Assembly (NCBI GenBank): GCA_037893245.1
Contig: JBAIAA010000313.1
Span: forward strand, 1,362,001-1,426,000
DNA from: Crossaster papposus
Lineage: Eukaryota > Echinodermata > Asteroidea > Velatida > Solasteridae
Direction of reading: 5' to 3'
DNA length: 64,000 nt
Below the pieces are notes generated by a model. The model was not told the origin of the DNA. It ran no database searches and saw only the letters and a list, made by a program, of their open reading frames with translations. The translations under genes were made by a program, and so were the position numbers. Below are positions 44,371 to 56,542 of this stretch, piece after piece; within the stretch, counting starts at the first letter, position 1; every line of letters starts with the position of its first letter.

Positions 44371-45714
44371 CATATAACATAATACAGTCGTACAAGGATG
44401 TTGACAGGAATCCAAAACATTAATACTAATTCTGATTAATACTAATTATTTTAGTACTGATTACTTTCCTCTTTTATTATAATGATGTTGGGTTTTTAGT
44501 ATACAAAAGGCGTACCTTGCAATGAGTTGCACTTAAAGAATGTGGTGAATAATTTTTATATATTATTTATCGGTAGGCCTAATCTGAGGTGGTCTAGATG
44601 TGGTCTAGTAAGGGGTACAAAGTTTATACATGTACAATATTCTGGAGCATGAAGGTCGATTATGATGGCCACAACACTGAATTTAAACTGTCAACAAATT
44701 ATTTTACACAGAAAGCAGGAAGTTTACACTAGATTTTAATTTACTGACTCGATACCAGTTACATTCTGTTATTGAATCCGAACTCTCGGAATAAAAACAA
44801 TTTTCTTCCGGGAATGACGTTATTTAGAATTAAAAAAGAGGGGAAATATTATCTTTACAAAAGAATAACGACAATGCCCTTTATTTGTGTACAATATTTT
44901 AAACAGGGGGGGGGGTCAATGTTTCTGCCTGCAGCAGTCGCAATTCTATGAAAGGTTGTTCAGTAACCACATGCAGTCATCCATTTAATCTTGTCTTTGA
45001 AGCTTAAAAAAGGTGAACACAGATTTGTACTTTGCAGGGGTATTGAGGGAAACCCCCTGTATATATGTGCTGCATTACATTATCTAGTATCCGGTAACAT
45101 TATGCCCACGTACATGTACACGCGTGTGGATTTATGTGAGTGCTATTCCGCTTTCTTCATTAACATGAAAAATTTCAGACTATCAACAGGAAAACTGACA
45201 TAATCGCACCCTAACTTTCAAGCATATATAGAACCGTGACACCTATATGTGGGTGTTTGGCTATTTTGTCATTGGAACTTTTATCCACTTAAGAAGTCTT
45301 GTGCCATGACATGGAAATAAACAGAAGAGCGTATACCATACCGGGCCGTACCGTACCGTCCATCCATGATGAACGAATCAGATATTATTATGCTGAAATT
45401 GCGGTGAAATTGAATTTCTGAGACAAACAAAAAATCGTTGCAGGAGCATTTAGTTTGTATACATTTTATTTTTAGCATTTATTCAAAACCAGACTAAATC
45501 GTAAGAACGTTCAAAGAACGTTAAAACAACCAAACCTGCTTTGGGTGTGTGGATATGACAGTCTTGAAGAGGCCGTGTGCAATCTTTTGGTCATAAAACA
45601 CAATTTGTATTCATATCTTTTGATATTTCCAGAAACCAGCCAACTTGACTGATCGTAGGAAATCACCAACCTGTATCATGATTTCCTCAGTAGTGGTGAA
45701 ACGAAATGACAGAT

Positions 45715-45975
45715 TCCATATGGGCTGCCCATTATGGGCTGCCCATTATGGGCTGCCATATCCTATAAGGGTAGCCCATATGGGCAGCCCATATCCCATA
45801 TGGACTGCCCATATGGGCTGTCCATATCCTATGGGCTGCCCATATGGGATGTCCATATCCTATAAGGGCAGCCCATATGCGCTGCCCATATCCCATATAT
45901 GCGCTGCCCATATCTTATATGGGCTGCCCACGTGGGCTGCGGGCTGCCCACGTGGGCTACCCACGTGGGTGGCAC
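45715..45975. repeat. CCCATATGGG palindrome array, locus 2
   Basis: Same units as 14333-14606 plus CCCACGTGGG variants at its right end (45925-45970). It directly abuts the start of the duplicated block. Confidence 0.95.
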
Positions 45976-46434
45976 ATGGAAAATGGAATATTCCTTTTGT
46001 TTTGCCTTTTGTACAAATGTCTTTCTTTCAGACTGTCAATGCCTAGATATTACAGCTTTATCTAATTGTGAAAACACTCTAAAACGTATCGCTATTGCGC
46101 AAAATTTAAAGTTGATGGTACAACAATGTCGCTAGAAATAATGTAAACCGAATGTACATGTACATTTAGAAACATGACATTACGTCAATTGAGGGCGCGC
46201 TGTCATATTGCCGACCGTCTTGCGTTTATTGGACGCGACGCGCGCCGGTGCATGCACGGTACTTTATATTTTATTTTTTTTAATTTAGAAATATATTTAA
46301 TATTTAAATTATTTCATGGCATCCCCCTCACCACGTGCGTGACGTGCTCACCAGGTGTATGCTGGAAACGTGTTGGGGGCGAGAGCATGAATATCCGAGT
46401 CCAATTCTGATTGGTCAATATTAGCAGCATCATA

Positions 46435-46905
46435 GAGCAAGTTCGGGCGCGAACTATAGTTAACCATGGTTCGACTAACGTCGCTCGAACGCAGAATGGT
46501 TGGACTATCTAGTCGACTATTTGGAACCAGACCCCGGAGCACGGTTGCCGCTGGTTGACAGTAGCCTCTTTTCATAGAAAAACATGGAGAGAACCAGTGA
46601 CATAGAAAAAAGGTGATGTCAGTAGTCGGACAAGGGAAAAGGCAGTAACGTTAAGTGGAAATCTGGCGGGCCTGTAATTTTTGTCTTGTTTTTGGACCAA
46701 CATGACTAACGTTGGTTTATTCTACTTATATGCGTGGAAGAAAAGTGGCAAAACCCATTTAATTCATGTCGCAAATGTAAACAAAGCGGTTGCCATCTTT
46801 TCAACAATAGTTCGACTAGAGTCGTTCGAGCGAACTGCTTTTGAGCATGCGCACTGGTAAAGCAGAGACTGACTAATGGTTAACTATAGTTCGCGCCCGA
46901 ACTTG
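46435..46905. mobile_element. Fold-back element with AAGTTCGGGCGCGAACTATA ends
   Basis: AAGTTCGGGCGCGAACTATA (from 46439) and its complement near 46901 form inverted arms of about 29 bp, with further GTTCGACTA/TCGCTCGAACG palindromic words inside. ATCATA flanks both sides (46429-46434, 46906-46911). Copy 1 of the duplicate has the empty site near 16380. Confidence 0.8.
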
Positions 46906-47184
46906 ATCATAATATTAATATTCATGATACATAGGTGTGTACATGTACGTGTACATGTAATTATAACGGGCTACGTTAACCGTTCCACTCAAGTCACGAA
47001 CAATGCAAACGTACGTTCGGCGATCGTTCGCTTTATTTCTTTGTGCACGTCCAATCATCGTGTTGTGGGAATTGTTCGCGTGAGTGCAACGCAGCCCAGC
47101 CTAGCTGGTCTCTAACAAAGATTTTCATGATCTTTCTTAATTATAATAGGCCTAAGCTTTTTAATTTGGATTTTAAAAAAATAT

Positions 47185-47285
47185 ATCCTATACGGGCAGC
47201 CCATATGGGCAGCCCATATCCCATGGGCTGCCCATGTGGGCTGTCCATATCCCATGGGCTGCCCATGTGGGCTGTCCATATCATA
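47185..47285. repeat. CCCATATGGG palindrome array, locus 3
   Basis: GGGCAGCCCATATGGGCAGC followed by CCCATGGGCTGCCCATGTGG units. Absent at the matching place in copy 1 (near 16640), so it arrived after the duplication or was lost there. Confidence 0.9.
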
Positions 47286-47402
47286 TATAATATCATATAT
47301 TTAAATTACTACGGTGCAACAATGTGTAGGAAAATTTTCAGTAAATTCTTAAAATACAATGAGGACAAATCAAATATAATGTGTAACTGGTACTCGGCTC
47401 CA

Positions 47403-48132
47403 CAGGGGGGGGGGGGACGGAGGGGGGGGGGGGGGGGGCCCAACAAAGTGCGCCACCAACGTTGAAATGTATCTCATTCGTTCTGCCACGCTCATGAGCC
47501 ACACATCTCACACAGTAAATACGTATAGATCGCCCTCTCGAAGCGCAGATTGAAACACGTACAAATTTTCTCCGCGCTCGCTCCCCGAATTCAGTGATTC
47601 ATATAACGTCCGCAAAGCCAGGTACACAGGCACGATCTACACGAATTTGTTTTGGGGCGATGTCATTTTCTGCCATTTTCGTTCGAAAACAACACGATAA
47701 AACGCAAGGGGTTCACAGGCAGATTTTTTTTAAAATTCAGTATATAACTGCTACATCCTTTTTTAACGTATCCATGGAAAAAAGTGAGTGGGTTCGAAGC
47801 ACGATTTTTCACAATTTATCGATTATTATTGCCCTTTTTAGGGGAGGTATTTGTCAACGTCGTTTGAGTATTTGTGCACAATCTCCACGCGCATCAACGG
47901 TACGTCAACGCTTAATTTTTTCGACTGCTTTTTTCATTTTCAATACAATTTTTGTCATTGGATGATAAAAATTAAGGTAAATAACAACCTTTTACAACTA
48001 CAAACGACAAGATGCTAAGATTGGATGCCAAAAACTCTTTATTTTTCGCGTGAGAAAATTGTTCCCCCCTATTTTGAGAATGGACGGTACGTCAGCGTTG
48101 CGCAATCACAGTCTCGAAGGGCCCCCCCTCCG

Positions 48133-48173
<41 letters not shown>

Positions 48174-48175
48174 TG
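47403..48175. mobile_element. hAT-like non-autonomous element with poly-G/poly-C ends
   Basis: Begins CAGGGGG with runs of 12 and 17 G around ACGGA and ends with CCTCCGC, 41 C and TG; the ends are inverted repeats. Flanking 8-bp copies CGGCTCCA (47395-47402) and CGGCTACA (48176-48183) fit a hAT target duplication, and CAGGG tips are typical of hAT. The empty site GGCTCCATAGG is present in copy 1 near 16745. The 773 bp contain no recognisable transposase. Confidence 0.8.
48133..48173 (+). repeat. Poly-C tract (41)
   Basis: The longest homopolymer in the window, part of the right end of the hAT-like element. Confidence 0.95.
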
Positions 48176-48859
48176 CGGCTACATAGGCTTATGCACACAT
48201 TTTTAGGTTTGTTTGTCATCCAGTCCCATCGATAAGGTTGATTGCATTAAACTACTTTGTAAATAAGTAAATTTATTATATAAACTCGCAGACCGTACGA
48301 TCAGTGATCTATCAGTGTAAAGATTGTCAGGACTACGTTTTTAAGAAAGATTTAGGCGAAACTTGTTAGGCCAAAACGTTCTTTTCGTTTCCAGCGGGAT
48401 TTGTTTATATTAGGAGAAAAAAATGGGGCATTTCGACAGAACAGTAGATTTATGGAATTACTGTCAGTTGGTCTAGGCACCCTTTACATAATGATTGAAT
48501 TCCACATAATGATTGAATTCCACAATAAAGATTATTTTCAGACCAATGTTGTACCAATTCCATGAAGACTGTCCCGTTGATGACTTGCACGTCAAACAGT
48601 TCATGCTGGTTATTTATTTTTGTACTGTTTGCTGGCATACATTGGATGTTCTGTAGAATTATCCCAACATCTCAATGGTTACAGAGGGTTTATTTTCTCA
48701 CAATTCTGGAAGTAATGCAGAGTCAACTATATTAAATACATGATGTAGGCCTAGGCTATCATGGTGGAAGGATATAGACACGTATATTTTCATTACTATT
48801 TGGAACAAATTAATTATGGTATTTTTGTTTCTAAAATAGCGTCACGTTACAACATTCTT

Positions 48860-51220
48860 TTCTTGGCATTTTATTAATAATTGTATATTTTGTCTCTTTG
48901 TACACTACAGCTAATTGGTGTAGGCCTACCCAAGTTCATGTCAGGCTGTACAGCTTACGGCTGCACAAGTCATAGTACGAACTGCTTCCATATGACAGAG
49001 GGATAACGGATGGCAGCGAATGTCCAAACTTATATTTGTTAACCATCAGTACACTTCGGAAGGTTAATTGACCAACTACGTTTTCCAAGATAAGCTATCT
49101 CAGTGTTCCACGTTTCTGAGATGTAAAACTTCTCAGAACTCTGAATCTTGACATTTCATGTTTCAACAATATGATATTCTGACGTTAAGTATAGATAATA
49201 AAACAGTCGTAACAGTCACAACCAATCTTGGTAACATGGACACATACAACACATTCTTTAAGCTTTCGTATAGTGAACATGTGTTTCATGAGAAACTGAC
49301 AAATCTGGTTAACATTTAATTGTTAATATTCAAAGCAACTTATACCGAAGTTAATATTACATGAATTACTTGGCTAAGGCTTACACCCGAAGCTATTATG
49401 GGAAATGGTTGAAGCCGCTAGATTGGTGTGTAATTCAAGCCATAGCAAAGTAATTCGGACACAGCCATAAGCTCTTTAAAAAAAGTTGTTCTAGAGATCG
49501 GATAAATGACATGAATGAGATTACTTTATTGAAAACAGAAATAACTCAAAGACGCTAATATCTGTTCAAGGGTACAAAGGAATGGGGAGGAAAGATCAAT
49601 TAAGTTATCCCATTGTTGGCCAGGCCGCGAGCCAGGCTTCGTTCTCTGTATCACAAACATGGCTAATTGAATTTGTGCATTTGTTAGACACGTGTTTGCA
49701 CTTTGGTGATAAACTGAAGAGGTTTGCACGAATTTGTTTGCAAGAACGAAACCAGGTCATAATGCAAGGCACGTATTGGTCAATGCCACGCGTGATTGTA
49801 TAAATACAAAAATGAGTCTAAAAATTAACAACATTCGTACTGCATCACGAAATAGGGCATGTATACATATGTTTCAGCTCCACGGCGGATACCAGTCGAT
49901 TGTCGCCTGCAGCGGTGGATTTGCCTTGGGATATCGATGTTTGCTTGGTAACTAGGGACGAATCTAATGGTGTGGACCGAAGGAGAAAGGTTGGGTTGTA
50001 AGAAATGCTTGGGTTATTGAAACAATTTTATGGCTTGAAATGTGTAAGACTCTTATTGTTAAATCCCCCCTGAAATCACCACAACCTTGGGCACAAAATT
50101 TAAGGGGTCAACAACACTTCTCATTTTGAGTGATGTGGGAGTGAGACAGAATATGGTTTAAACAAAATGTAATTTCGGCAAAATTTGCGCATTTTGGGTG
50201 TAATTTTAGCACCTTGTTTTAAATTACAGGCAACATGCAGATTGTGAGTTTTTATTTGTATTGAAGGAGTACCGTAAAACGGGGGTAAACAAGTTTTGCA
50301 GTTTGGGGCAACTTTGGTTGGATTTTTTAATAACCCGTACCAAAGATGGGCGGACGCAAAACGCGAGTTACCGTCACATCATAATATCCCTCACAGTTTT
50401 AATAAAATAGGAGCATACGTCTTACATCATATAGGCCTATGATGTAGGAGAATAACAATATGTTCACATCAGTGCACAGTACATGTATATATAAGAATTG
50501 AGGAAACCTTTAAATGCAGGGGATTTTAGTTTGCCATCTCCTTTTATAGTATGAGTTACGGCACAGACAGAAAATATTGCCAAACCGTAAACATAAGCTT
50601 ATTTGTTGACCTTTTCTGGAGTTTCACATTATTTCAAGGGATCTTTCGTGACAAAAAACAACCAAAGATATATATATAACAGCACAGTGTTGACGAAATC
50701 CCTTCCGCGCTAAATGTAATGCGATTTACCACAGAATTGCTCATGACGTAGAAATATTTCAATCGAGAACTTGATGTCTTGAATGGGTACTTTCCCAGTC
50801 ATTTATTACCTATGCATGTGTATACAAACGCCATAGGTACGGTGTTTTCATATTGATGACACTTTTTAATTTCGAACCATCACCGAGGAACTGGCCCAAC
50901 AGTGACATGTATGGCGAAGCCGAGAGTGCTATGCGTTAAATGAAACGTCACATCACGTCACGATAACATTTGTTTTGTCACACCTCTGTCTTATGTCCAC
51001 GGCTCAGTGAGCTCACAGACAGACAGCAGCCGTGTAATTATATCAATGATTATCACACAGTGAATGTGCCATGTGTGTTTATATAGACCGCAAACATGAT
51101 CGTTCTAGACCAACAAGAATACAATATCCAAGACAGAAGATTATCATTTTTTGTAAAAACAAAATGCTTAAATTTTTCATATTCGGAAAGATCCTTGCGA
51201 TAACGCCCTATAACTACTCA
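48860..51220. other. No gene recognised
   Basis: 2.4 kb of AT-rich sequence without convincing coding exons, RNA genes or repeats beyond short words such as GTGTAGGCCTACC. Confidence 0.5.
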
Positions 51221-51639
51221 GTAACATTTCGCCTTTAAAGCCCCACGTGGCCGCCTCTACCCTATAGTCTCTCCTCGAACCGAGAATGATGAATATAGGT
51301 TAGCCGAATCATTTACGATTCGAGTGTTTAATGCAGCACAGCGGCGCGCAGCCACGATGACCACATAATCACTTTAGTTGCCATTTACCAATGATGTGTC
51401 TCCAATCTAGCGTTGCCATGGCAGTGATGAGGTACAGATAAAAATAAGCATCTTTCGCGCTCGCCCGATGTCAGTTTTGGTGGGCCTCTTTCAATCCAAC
51501 CGACTTGGTCATTTTCAGACAGTTTGTTCTACAATTCCCTCTGTGTTCGTTTGCCTTTCTCTATTGTGTTACTGCGGGAGAACCTCAAAACAGTTCAATA
51601 TAAAACAATTAATATTATAACAAAATTGAAGTGAAATTT

Positions 51640-51828
51640 GGAATTGCGACTACAAGAATTCCGCAGCGTATCATAGCAAACCGATTCTTTTACATCGCAG
51701 TCTACTCACACATTGGCCCTTTGCTTAGCAACAAAGAAACGAGCAACGAACATGATAGATGCGTTGGCATTCCTTCTGCCTGGTATAACTGTATTCTACA
51801 TGCAGCTGACGGTCTAACTCTATAGGTA
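51640..51828 (+). other. Candidate noncoding 5' exon of the GPCR gene
   Basis: Sequence ending CTCTATAG|GTAAGTAGTACG has a strong donor 1 kb upstream of the GPCR start codon. An acceptor-like CGACATTGCAG lies at about 52433. The start of the exon is unknown and the link to the GPCR is inference. Confidence 0.3.
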
Positions 51829-52014
51829 AGTAGTACGTGACAGGTAGACATATGTTCAATATTTCTCGTCTTATATACAGTCAACTTTAGCACTAAAACA
51901 TTCACAGGCAGCTGGTATACATTTTTACTATTTAATTACATGTATACATATAGCAGCATCTCACGGTCGTTCTTTTTTTTTTGGTTGAGGCAGTTTCTGT
52001 TTAAATGAATGATA

Positions 52015-52345
52015 CACGATATCGATATTTGTTTACTACCGAATTATTAAGAAATATCTTACTTATTTTAAACTAAATAATGATTTTAGGCATCCAGCAA
52101 AATAATGGGGCTAGATATCCAGTAATTGTTCCGAAAAATTGAATTTTATTTTAAAAAAAATCCAATCGCTGACGCCGGTTGAACACGAATTCCGTTTTTC
52201 TTGTTTTTTTTCCTTTCGGCATCCATTATTGTAAAACTTACCGAAAAGGTCAGTTAAACGATATTTACTATAAAATATAATTCCCCAAATCTACCCATTC
52301 CTGATAATTCAAGCAATTACCAATGGTTTATCCTACCTTTAAATC
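52015..52345 (+). repeat. Dispersed repeat, copy at 52 kb
   Basis: Shares AAGAAATATCTTACTTATTTT, GGCATCCA and GATAATTCAAGCAATTACC in order with 59995-60335. Probably a mobile element without visible coding capacity. Confidence 0.85.
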
Positions 52346-52757
52346 TAAGACCTAAAACTACTTTTGACGATTTTGTAAAGTGTACTTCGTTTGTATGTTT
52401 TTTGTTTTTGTTTTGTTTCGACATTGCAGTAAGATGTAATGATACAGAGCGCTACATGGCCCCTTGTTCCTGGTGATTTCCTTATCTGCGTGAGCAGTAT
52501 TGATTCAAGGATATTGCAGTGGGGCTATCATTACATCGCAGTCGCACAACACCTACAACACATTTGGCTGATTAATAGGTTATTTGGGCGTAAGAAACAA
52601 AATAGATGTTATCAGTTGACATATACGTGTGATGTGATCAACATATAAAATTGCAACTGTCGCACACGTGGTAATTTAGGCATATCAAGTGATTGGATCT
52701 TCGCAAGTGGACGAGATTCAACATAAACGGACCCTATAATTGCTAGCAGACGTCAGC

Positions 52758-52787
52758 ATGATAATGGGACGTGTTTACCAACTCTAG
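52758..52787 (+). promoter_or_regulatory. Short upstream ORF before the GPCR start
   Basis: ATGATAATGGGACGTGTTTA and on to TAG encodes nine residues and ends 34 bases before the GPCR ATG. If the transcript includes it, it may lower translation. Confidence 0.4.
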
Positions 52788-52821
52788 TACCGCTGCGACT
52801 GAAACAGGCAGTAGAACAGAC

Positions 52822-53402
52822 ATGGTGAGTGTCACAGATGCCAGCAATGATACCTCGGCGGTTCCAACGCCCGTCCAATTCTTGTTGACGCCCTTGGACG
52901 AGTTGGTCTTCAAAGATGGCGTCACTACTGCCTTCATCATCGCTTACGCTGTTGTTATGGTACCAGCTATCATTGGCAACCTCTTCATCATCCTTGCCGT
53001 GTCCTGCCACCCGGACCTTCGCTCCCAACACTCCAACATTTACAACGTCAACCTCGCCGTCTGCGATCTGATGGTGGTGGTAGCAGAGTGCCCCTTCATG
53101 ATCATCCAGTTCCTGATCCGGGGAGAGACGGCAGAATCCTTCTTCGCTGGCCCCGTGTGTCGGCTGTCTTTCTTCCTCAACGGATTCTTTGGCACCGTCT
53201 CCATCCTGACCATGCTTGCCATCGGGGTAGAGCGGTACTGCGCCGTTATGCATCCCTTGCAGGTGATCGGGGAGAACACGGCCACCAGAGCTCGGAGCAT
53301 CATCTTCTTCTTCTGGTCGTTCAGCATCTTGACTCATCTTGGGCAGCTGGCGGTCTTTGGTAAAGTGAAGACGTGGCATTACATCAACAGCGACGATGAA
53401 AG
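52822..53402 (+). CDS. GPCR exon 1 (N-terminus to extracellular loop 2)
   Basis: 193 codons plus two bases; TM1 to TM4. A 208-codon open frame on the opposite strand is a shadow of this exon's codon bias. Confidence 0.88.
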
Positions 53403-54677
53403 GTAAGAATTTAACGCCAACCGTTTAGAACAGGGCTATAGTTTGCTCGAAAAGTGCCTCTCAACATATAAACAAAACCAAATAAAACCTGCACTTTTTA
53501 TTTAAATGCAGGCTTTCAAGCAGACCCAGTTGAATAGGTAGGATTAACATTTTAAAGGGCCAAAAGTATTTTTTTAAGGACAAATCTAGAAAAAAAACTT
53601 TTGCAGGCTTTCGGAAGTAGTTCCCTTTATTACGCACATCGTCATACGCCTCAATTCGTACTCAAAACATGTTAACTCTCAACTATGCTCTGGGAAGTTC
53701 TCCTGCACCAAAGCTAACAGTTTGTAACACTGTATTCCATAGATCGCAGATTCGAGTCCCGCCATGCCAATTTCTTTGCTCACTTTGATTTTTTTGACGC
53801 TGTTATAACAAAGTATTAATGAGATTTCATTTTCGGAGTACTTGTGCCTTTTGTTGGACCCAAAAAGTCGGAAAGGTATAGGGAATTGTAGGAATTTCAA
53901 AAAGTCCGAGAAGTATCGCGGCACTGTAACACAGATTTGATGCTAACGCAAATCGGTATTATTTCTGCTCAGTATTTTGCTGATGGTGTACGATTAATCT
54001 GATCTCGACTGATTCTCGCTAGATTTGATGTGACCATTTGCACAAGTTCCCGCCCTGAGCAGAATCGAGTCTTCGCTCACATCTACGCCAGCACAGTCTT
54101 CATCCTAGTCTACGGTTCCACCTTCCTCACTACTCTTATCCTGTATATAAAAATCCTTCAGCATCTCATCAAACGAAAGTCCGTCAGCCCAGACCAGATC
54201 CTCGAAGCGAGCAACGCCAGACCCAATCAAAGAAAGGGGGAGAAGAAGAAACATGTAGCTCCCAAGACGTGTACCAAGGCAGTCCAGAAGACATTCCGGA
54301 TGCTGAGTTGCTCCGTGTTGTCTTACCTCGTCTGTTACTCCTTGTATTTTTACATCAATCTCTACTATATCTATTACGGGTTATCTGAGTGGAACGGCAT
54401 GGCGCTTTTACTGATCGGTAACTGGTTCGGCGCGCTCAACTCTCTGATCAACCCGATCGTATACGTCGTGTTTGTGGGCCAGTTCTTTACCGTCTTTAAG
54501 GACATTTTGACAGGTAGTTGGAAGAAGAGAAGTTCGACTTCAACCATCGAAATATCATCAGGAGGGCGGTCTGGGGCTAGACGAGTGCATGGGCTAACGT
54601 CAAATCCTGGGTCGTCACGACGGACATCTCAGATTTCGTCAATTGATAGGCAGAGCTCTATAATCGACCGACTGTAG
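52822..54677 (+). CDS. Class A (rhodopsin-family) G-protein-coupled receptor, ligand unknown
   Basis: Two exons, 52822-53402 and 54023-54677, give 411 residues with a GT/AG intron in phase 2 (GAAAG|GTAAGA to CTAG|ATTTG). Seven hydrophobic helices carry class A landmarks: N53 in IGN (TM1), D82 in NLAVCD (TM2), C113 before TM3 with a partner C200 in loop 2, E137-R138-Y139, W165 (TM4), and N337-P-I-V-Y341 (TM7). Position 3.32 is Asn, not the Asp of amine receptors, and TM6 reads CYSL where CWxP is usual. The start is the first in-frame ATG after a stop at 52762, in a good ACAGACATGG context, with an NDT glycosylation site close by. The tail is Ser/Arg-rich. Orphan subfamily; I cannot assign a ligand. 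Confidence 0.9.
54023..54677 (+). CDS. GPCR exon 2 (loop 2 to C-terminus)
   Basis: TM5 to TM7 plus a basic intracellular loop 3 (RKSVSPDQ to EKKKHVAPK) and a cytoplasmic tail of about 60 residues; TAG stop at 54675-54677. Confidence 0.88.
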
Positions 54678-54919
54678 AACTAGCCCGAACAAATTGGGTC
54701 CGTTGCATTGTTGCTAGCTAGGTTTTTACGTTTTGGCGGGATTTAAAAATGTTACTTGTATGGTATACATGTATTTTAATTGTTTGTCTCTTCTGTATGC
54801 GACGTTAGTCTTCACCAAATTTAATGTTTACTCTAACGCATTTCCCCCTCTCCTTCTCCTTCTCCGACACAATGCTAGCCCTCTGACCCATTTTAAAAAG
54901 AAGACACAGCTATCCTTCG

Positions 54920-54925
54920 AATAAA
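54920..54925 (+). promoter_or_regulatory. Polyadenylation signal of the GPCR gene
   Basis: AATAAA 243 bases after the stop codon, the first on this strand after the gene. Confidence 0.55.
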
Positions 54926-55604
54926 CCGTGGTCGGATTTTGTTTTTCCCTAGGTTTAGCTCATTGAAAAAAAAAGATTTTTTGATGAAAATCGAAAATAG
55001 CACGAGCTTAGTACAAATACTAAGAATTTGGCAAAAAGCTTCACGACCGTGCTGTATGATACCACGCGGCCTTTTTGTCCGTCTGGCTTGCTGTCAAAAT
55101 GCCAACAGAAATATATTAGTGATTTCCAACAATAAATTTAATAAAGAATAACATTAGCTAAATCGTGTTTTTTGATAAACAGGTGACACCAGTTCAGTAT
55201 GTTTAATGTTAATAATTTTTCCTAACATTCTTCTTTGGATTCTGAGTGGTGTTTTGTTGTAAAATAATGCCCCGCATGCTGGGGTATAGCCAGGGAATTA
55301 AGTAAAAGAAAACTGCCCCGCCCAGCGGCCGTGCGGCCGCGGAAACATGGCCAGGACTATCACACTGGGACAATTTTACATCCCCGGCCAAGTCCTCGCT
55401 TGTTCCGGGTCCCCCGAGGCCGGGATTACAATTGACAAGTGCATCAAGTCTTCTACAATCTTAAACATAATCTATTTTATTATTTGCTAAGTGATGTGTA
55501 TGACAATAACTGTAACATGAACTTGGTTTAATTAATAATGCACGAGTACATGGGTTCAAGGGTTCTTTTTTCCTTTAATAGTATTATTACATTATTAATT
55601 TGGA

Positions 55605-55707
55605 GAGGGGGGTGTGGAGAGGGGGGTGTGGAGAGGGGGGTGTGGAGAGGGGGGTGTGGACAGGGGTGTGTGGACAGGGGGTGTGGACATGGGGGGGGGG
55701 GGGGGGG
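55605..55707 (+). repeat. G-rich minisatellite (GTGTGGAGAGGGGG) and poly-G
   Basis: Several 15-bp units followed by a run of 17 G at 55691-55707. A likely quadruplex former. The 55152-56198 interval otherwise shows no gene and lies between two convergent genes. Confidence 0.9.
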
Positions 55708-56198
55708 TAGAGGTTAGAGGGGTGTGTTAATGTCTATTGTCAGGTGTATTATGAAGAATATTCTCTCTACTGGTACAAAATAGCAATCCCACTGCTAGAA
55801 TTATAAATAGCTGATAGATGTATTAAATTAAGAGCTTTAAACAAATTAAACTTCTAAAATTCTAAAGAAAAAAACCCAACTGTTATCAAAGCTGTCGCTT
55901 TCAAGAACCAATTGAGCTATCTTAAAACAGTGAATTTAGTGAACCTGATTGTAGAAACCTTTACAAATTGCTAATTTAAACCAATAGATGCAAAGTGGAC
56001 TTAGAGGCTTTTGCGTATGAAATCGTCAAAGTGACAGCACAGTTAAGACAAAATGTTTGAATCTTTTCTTGTTCAAATCATAGCACCGTGTGTAAATGAA
56101 TGACATGAATCCCAAAATAATGACAGTCCAACTCTATTATTATTAATATTTTCCCCAAAAAAATGCGCACTAGATTGTACACCAAGATTTTTTCCCCA

Positions 56199-56542
56199 TC
56201 ACAATAAACCGTACATTAGTTTCTTTGGCAACTCGTAACCCACTAGGTGCACTTTGGCCGAGCTGCTTCTCAGTACTACAAATGCCACTTCACCTATTAC
56301 GCCCATCCACAGGGGTACAAATGGGCACCCCCCGCCCTGGTTACTGGCACCTTTCTGGGTTCGTTGGTTCTGTCCTAGGATAAACCCGGAAGAACATTCC
56401 ATTGCGGTTGTCTCATCGCCGATTTTGATGATGTCGTCGATTTCGCCAGTGCTCCAGAAAAGGACTTGGCCATCCCAGCCCGTGGAGAGAAGAAAATGAC
56501 CCCTAGGGTCAAATGTCACATTGCTAACAAAGGATTTGTGAC
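56199..56542 (-). CDS. WD40 gene terminal exon
   Basis: Acceptor ACATTTCAG|GTCAC. Contains GHKSFVSNVTFDPRGHFLL and STGWDGQVLFWSTGEIDD, a Gly-rich stretch, then AFVVLRSSSAKVHLVGYELP to the stop. Confidence 0.8.

Larger units (their letters stand above)
45988..48859. repeat. Dispersed duplicate, copy 2 (with insertions)
   Basis: Partner of 15968-17478. It carries three blocks missing from copy 1: 46435-46905, 47185-47285 and 47403-48175. Elsewhere the two copies differ by scattered substitutions and small indels, for example an extra CGACGCGCGCCGGTGCATGC near 46235. Confidence 0.9.

Noticed and set aside
52753..53379. 208-codon open frame antisense to the GPCR
   Set aside because: Mirror of a GC-biased coding exon; the plus strand has clear seven-helix motifs and splice sites.
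53735..53770. tRNA gene from GATTCGAGTCCCGCC in the GPCR intron
   Set aside because: Only a B-box-like word; no cloverleaf could be built. It may be an old SINE fragment.
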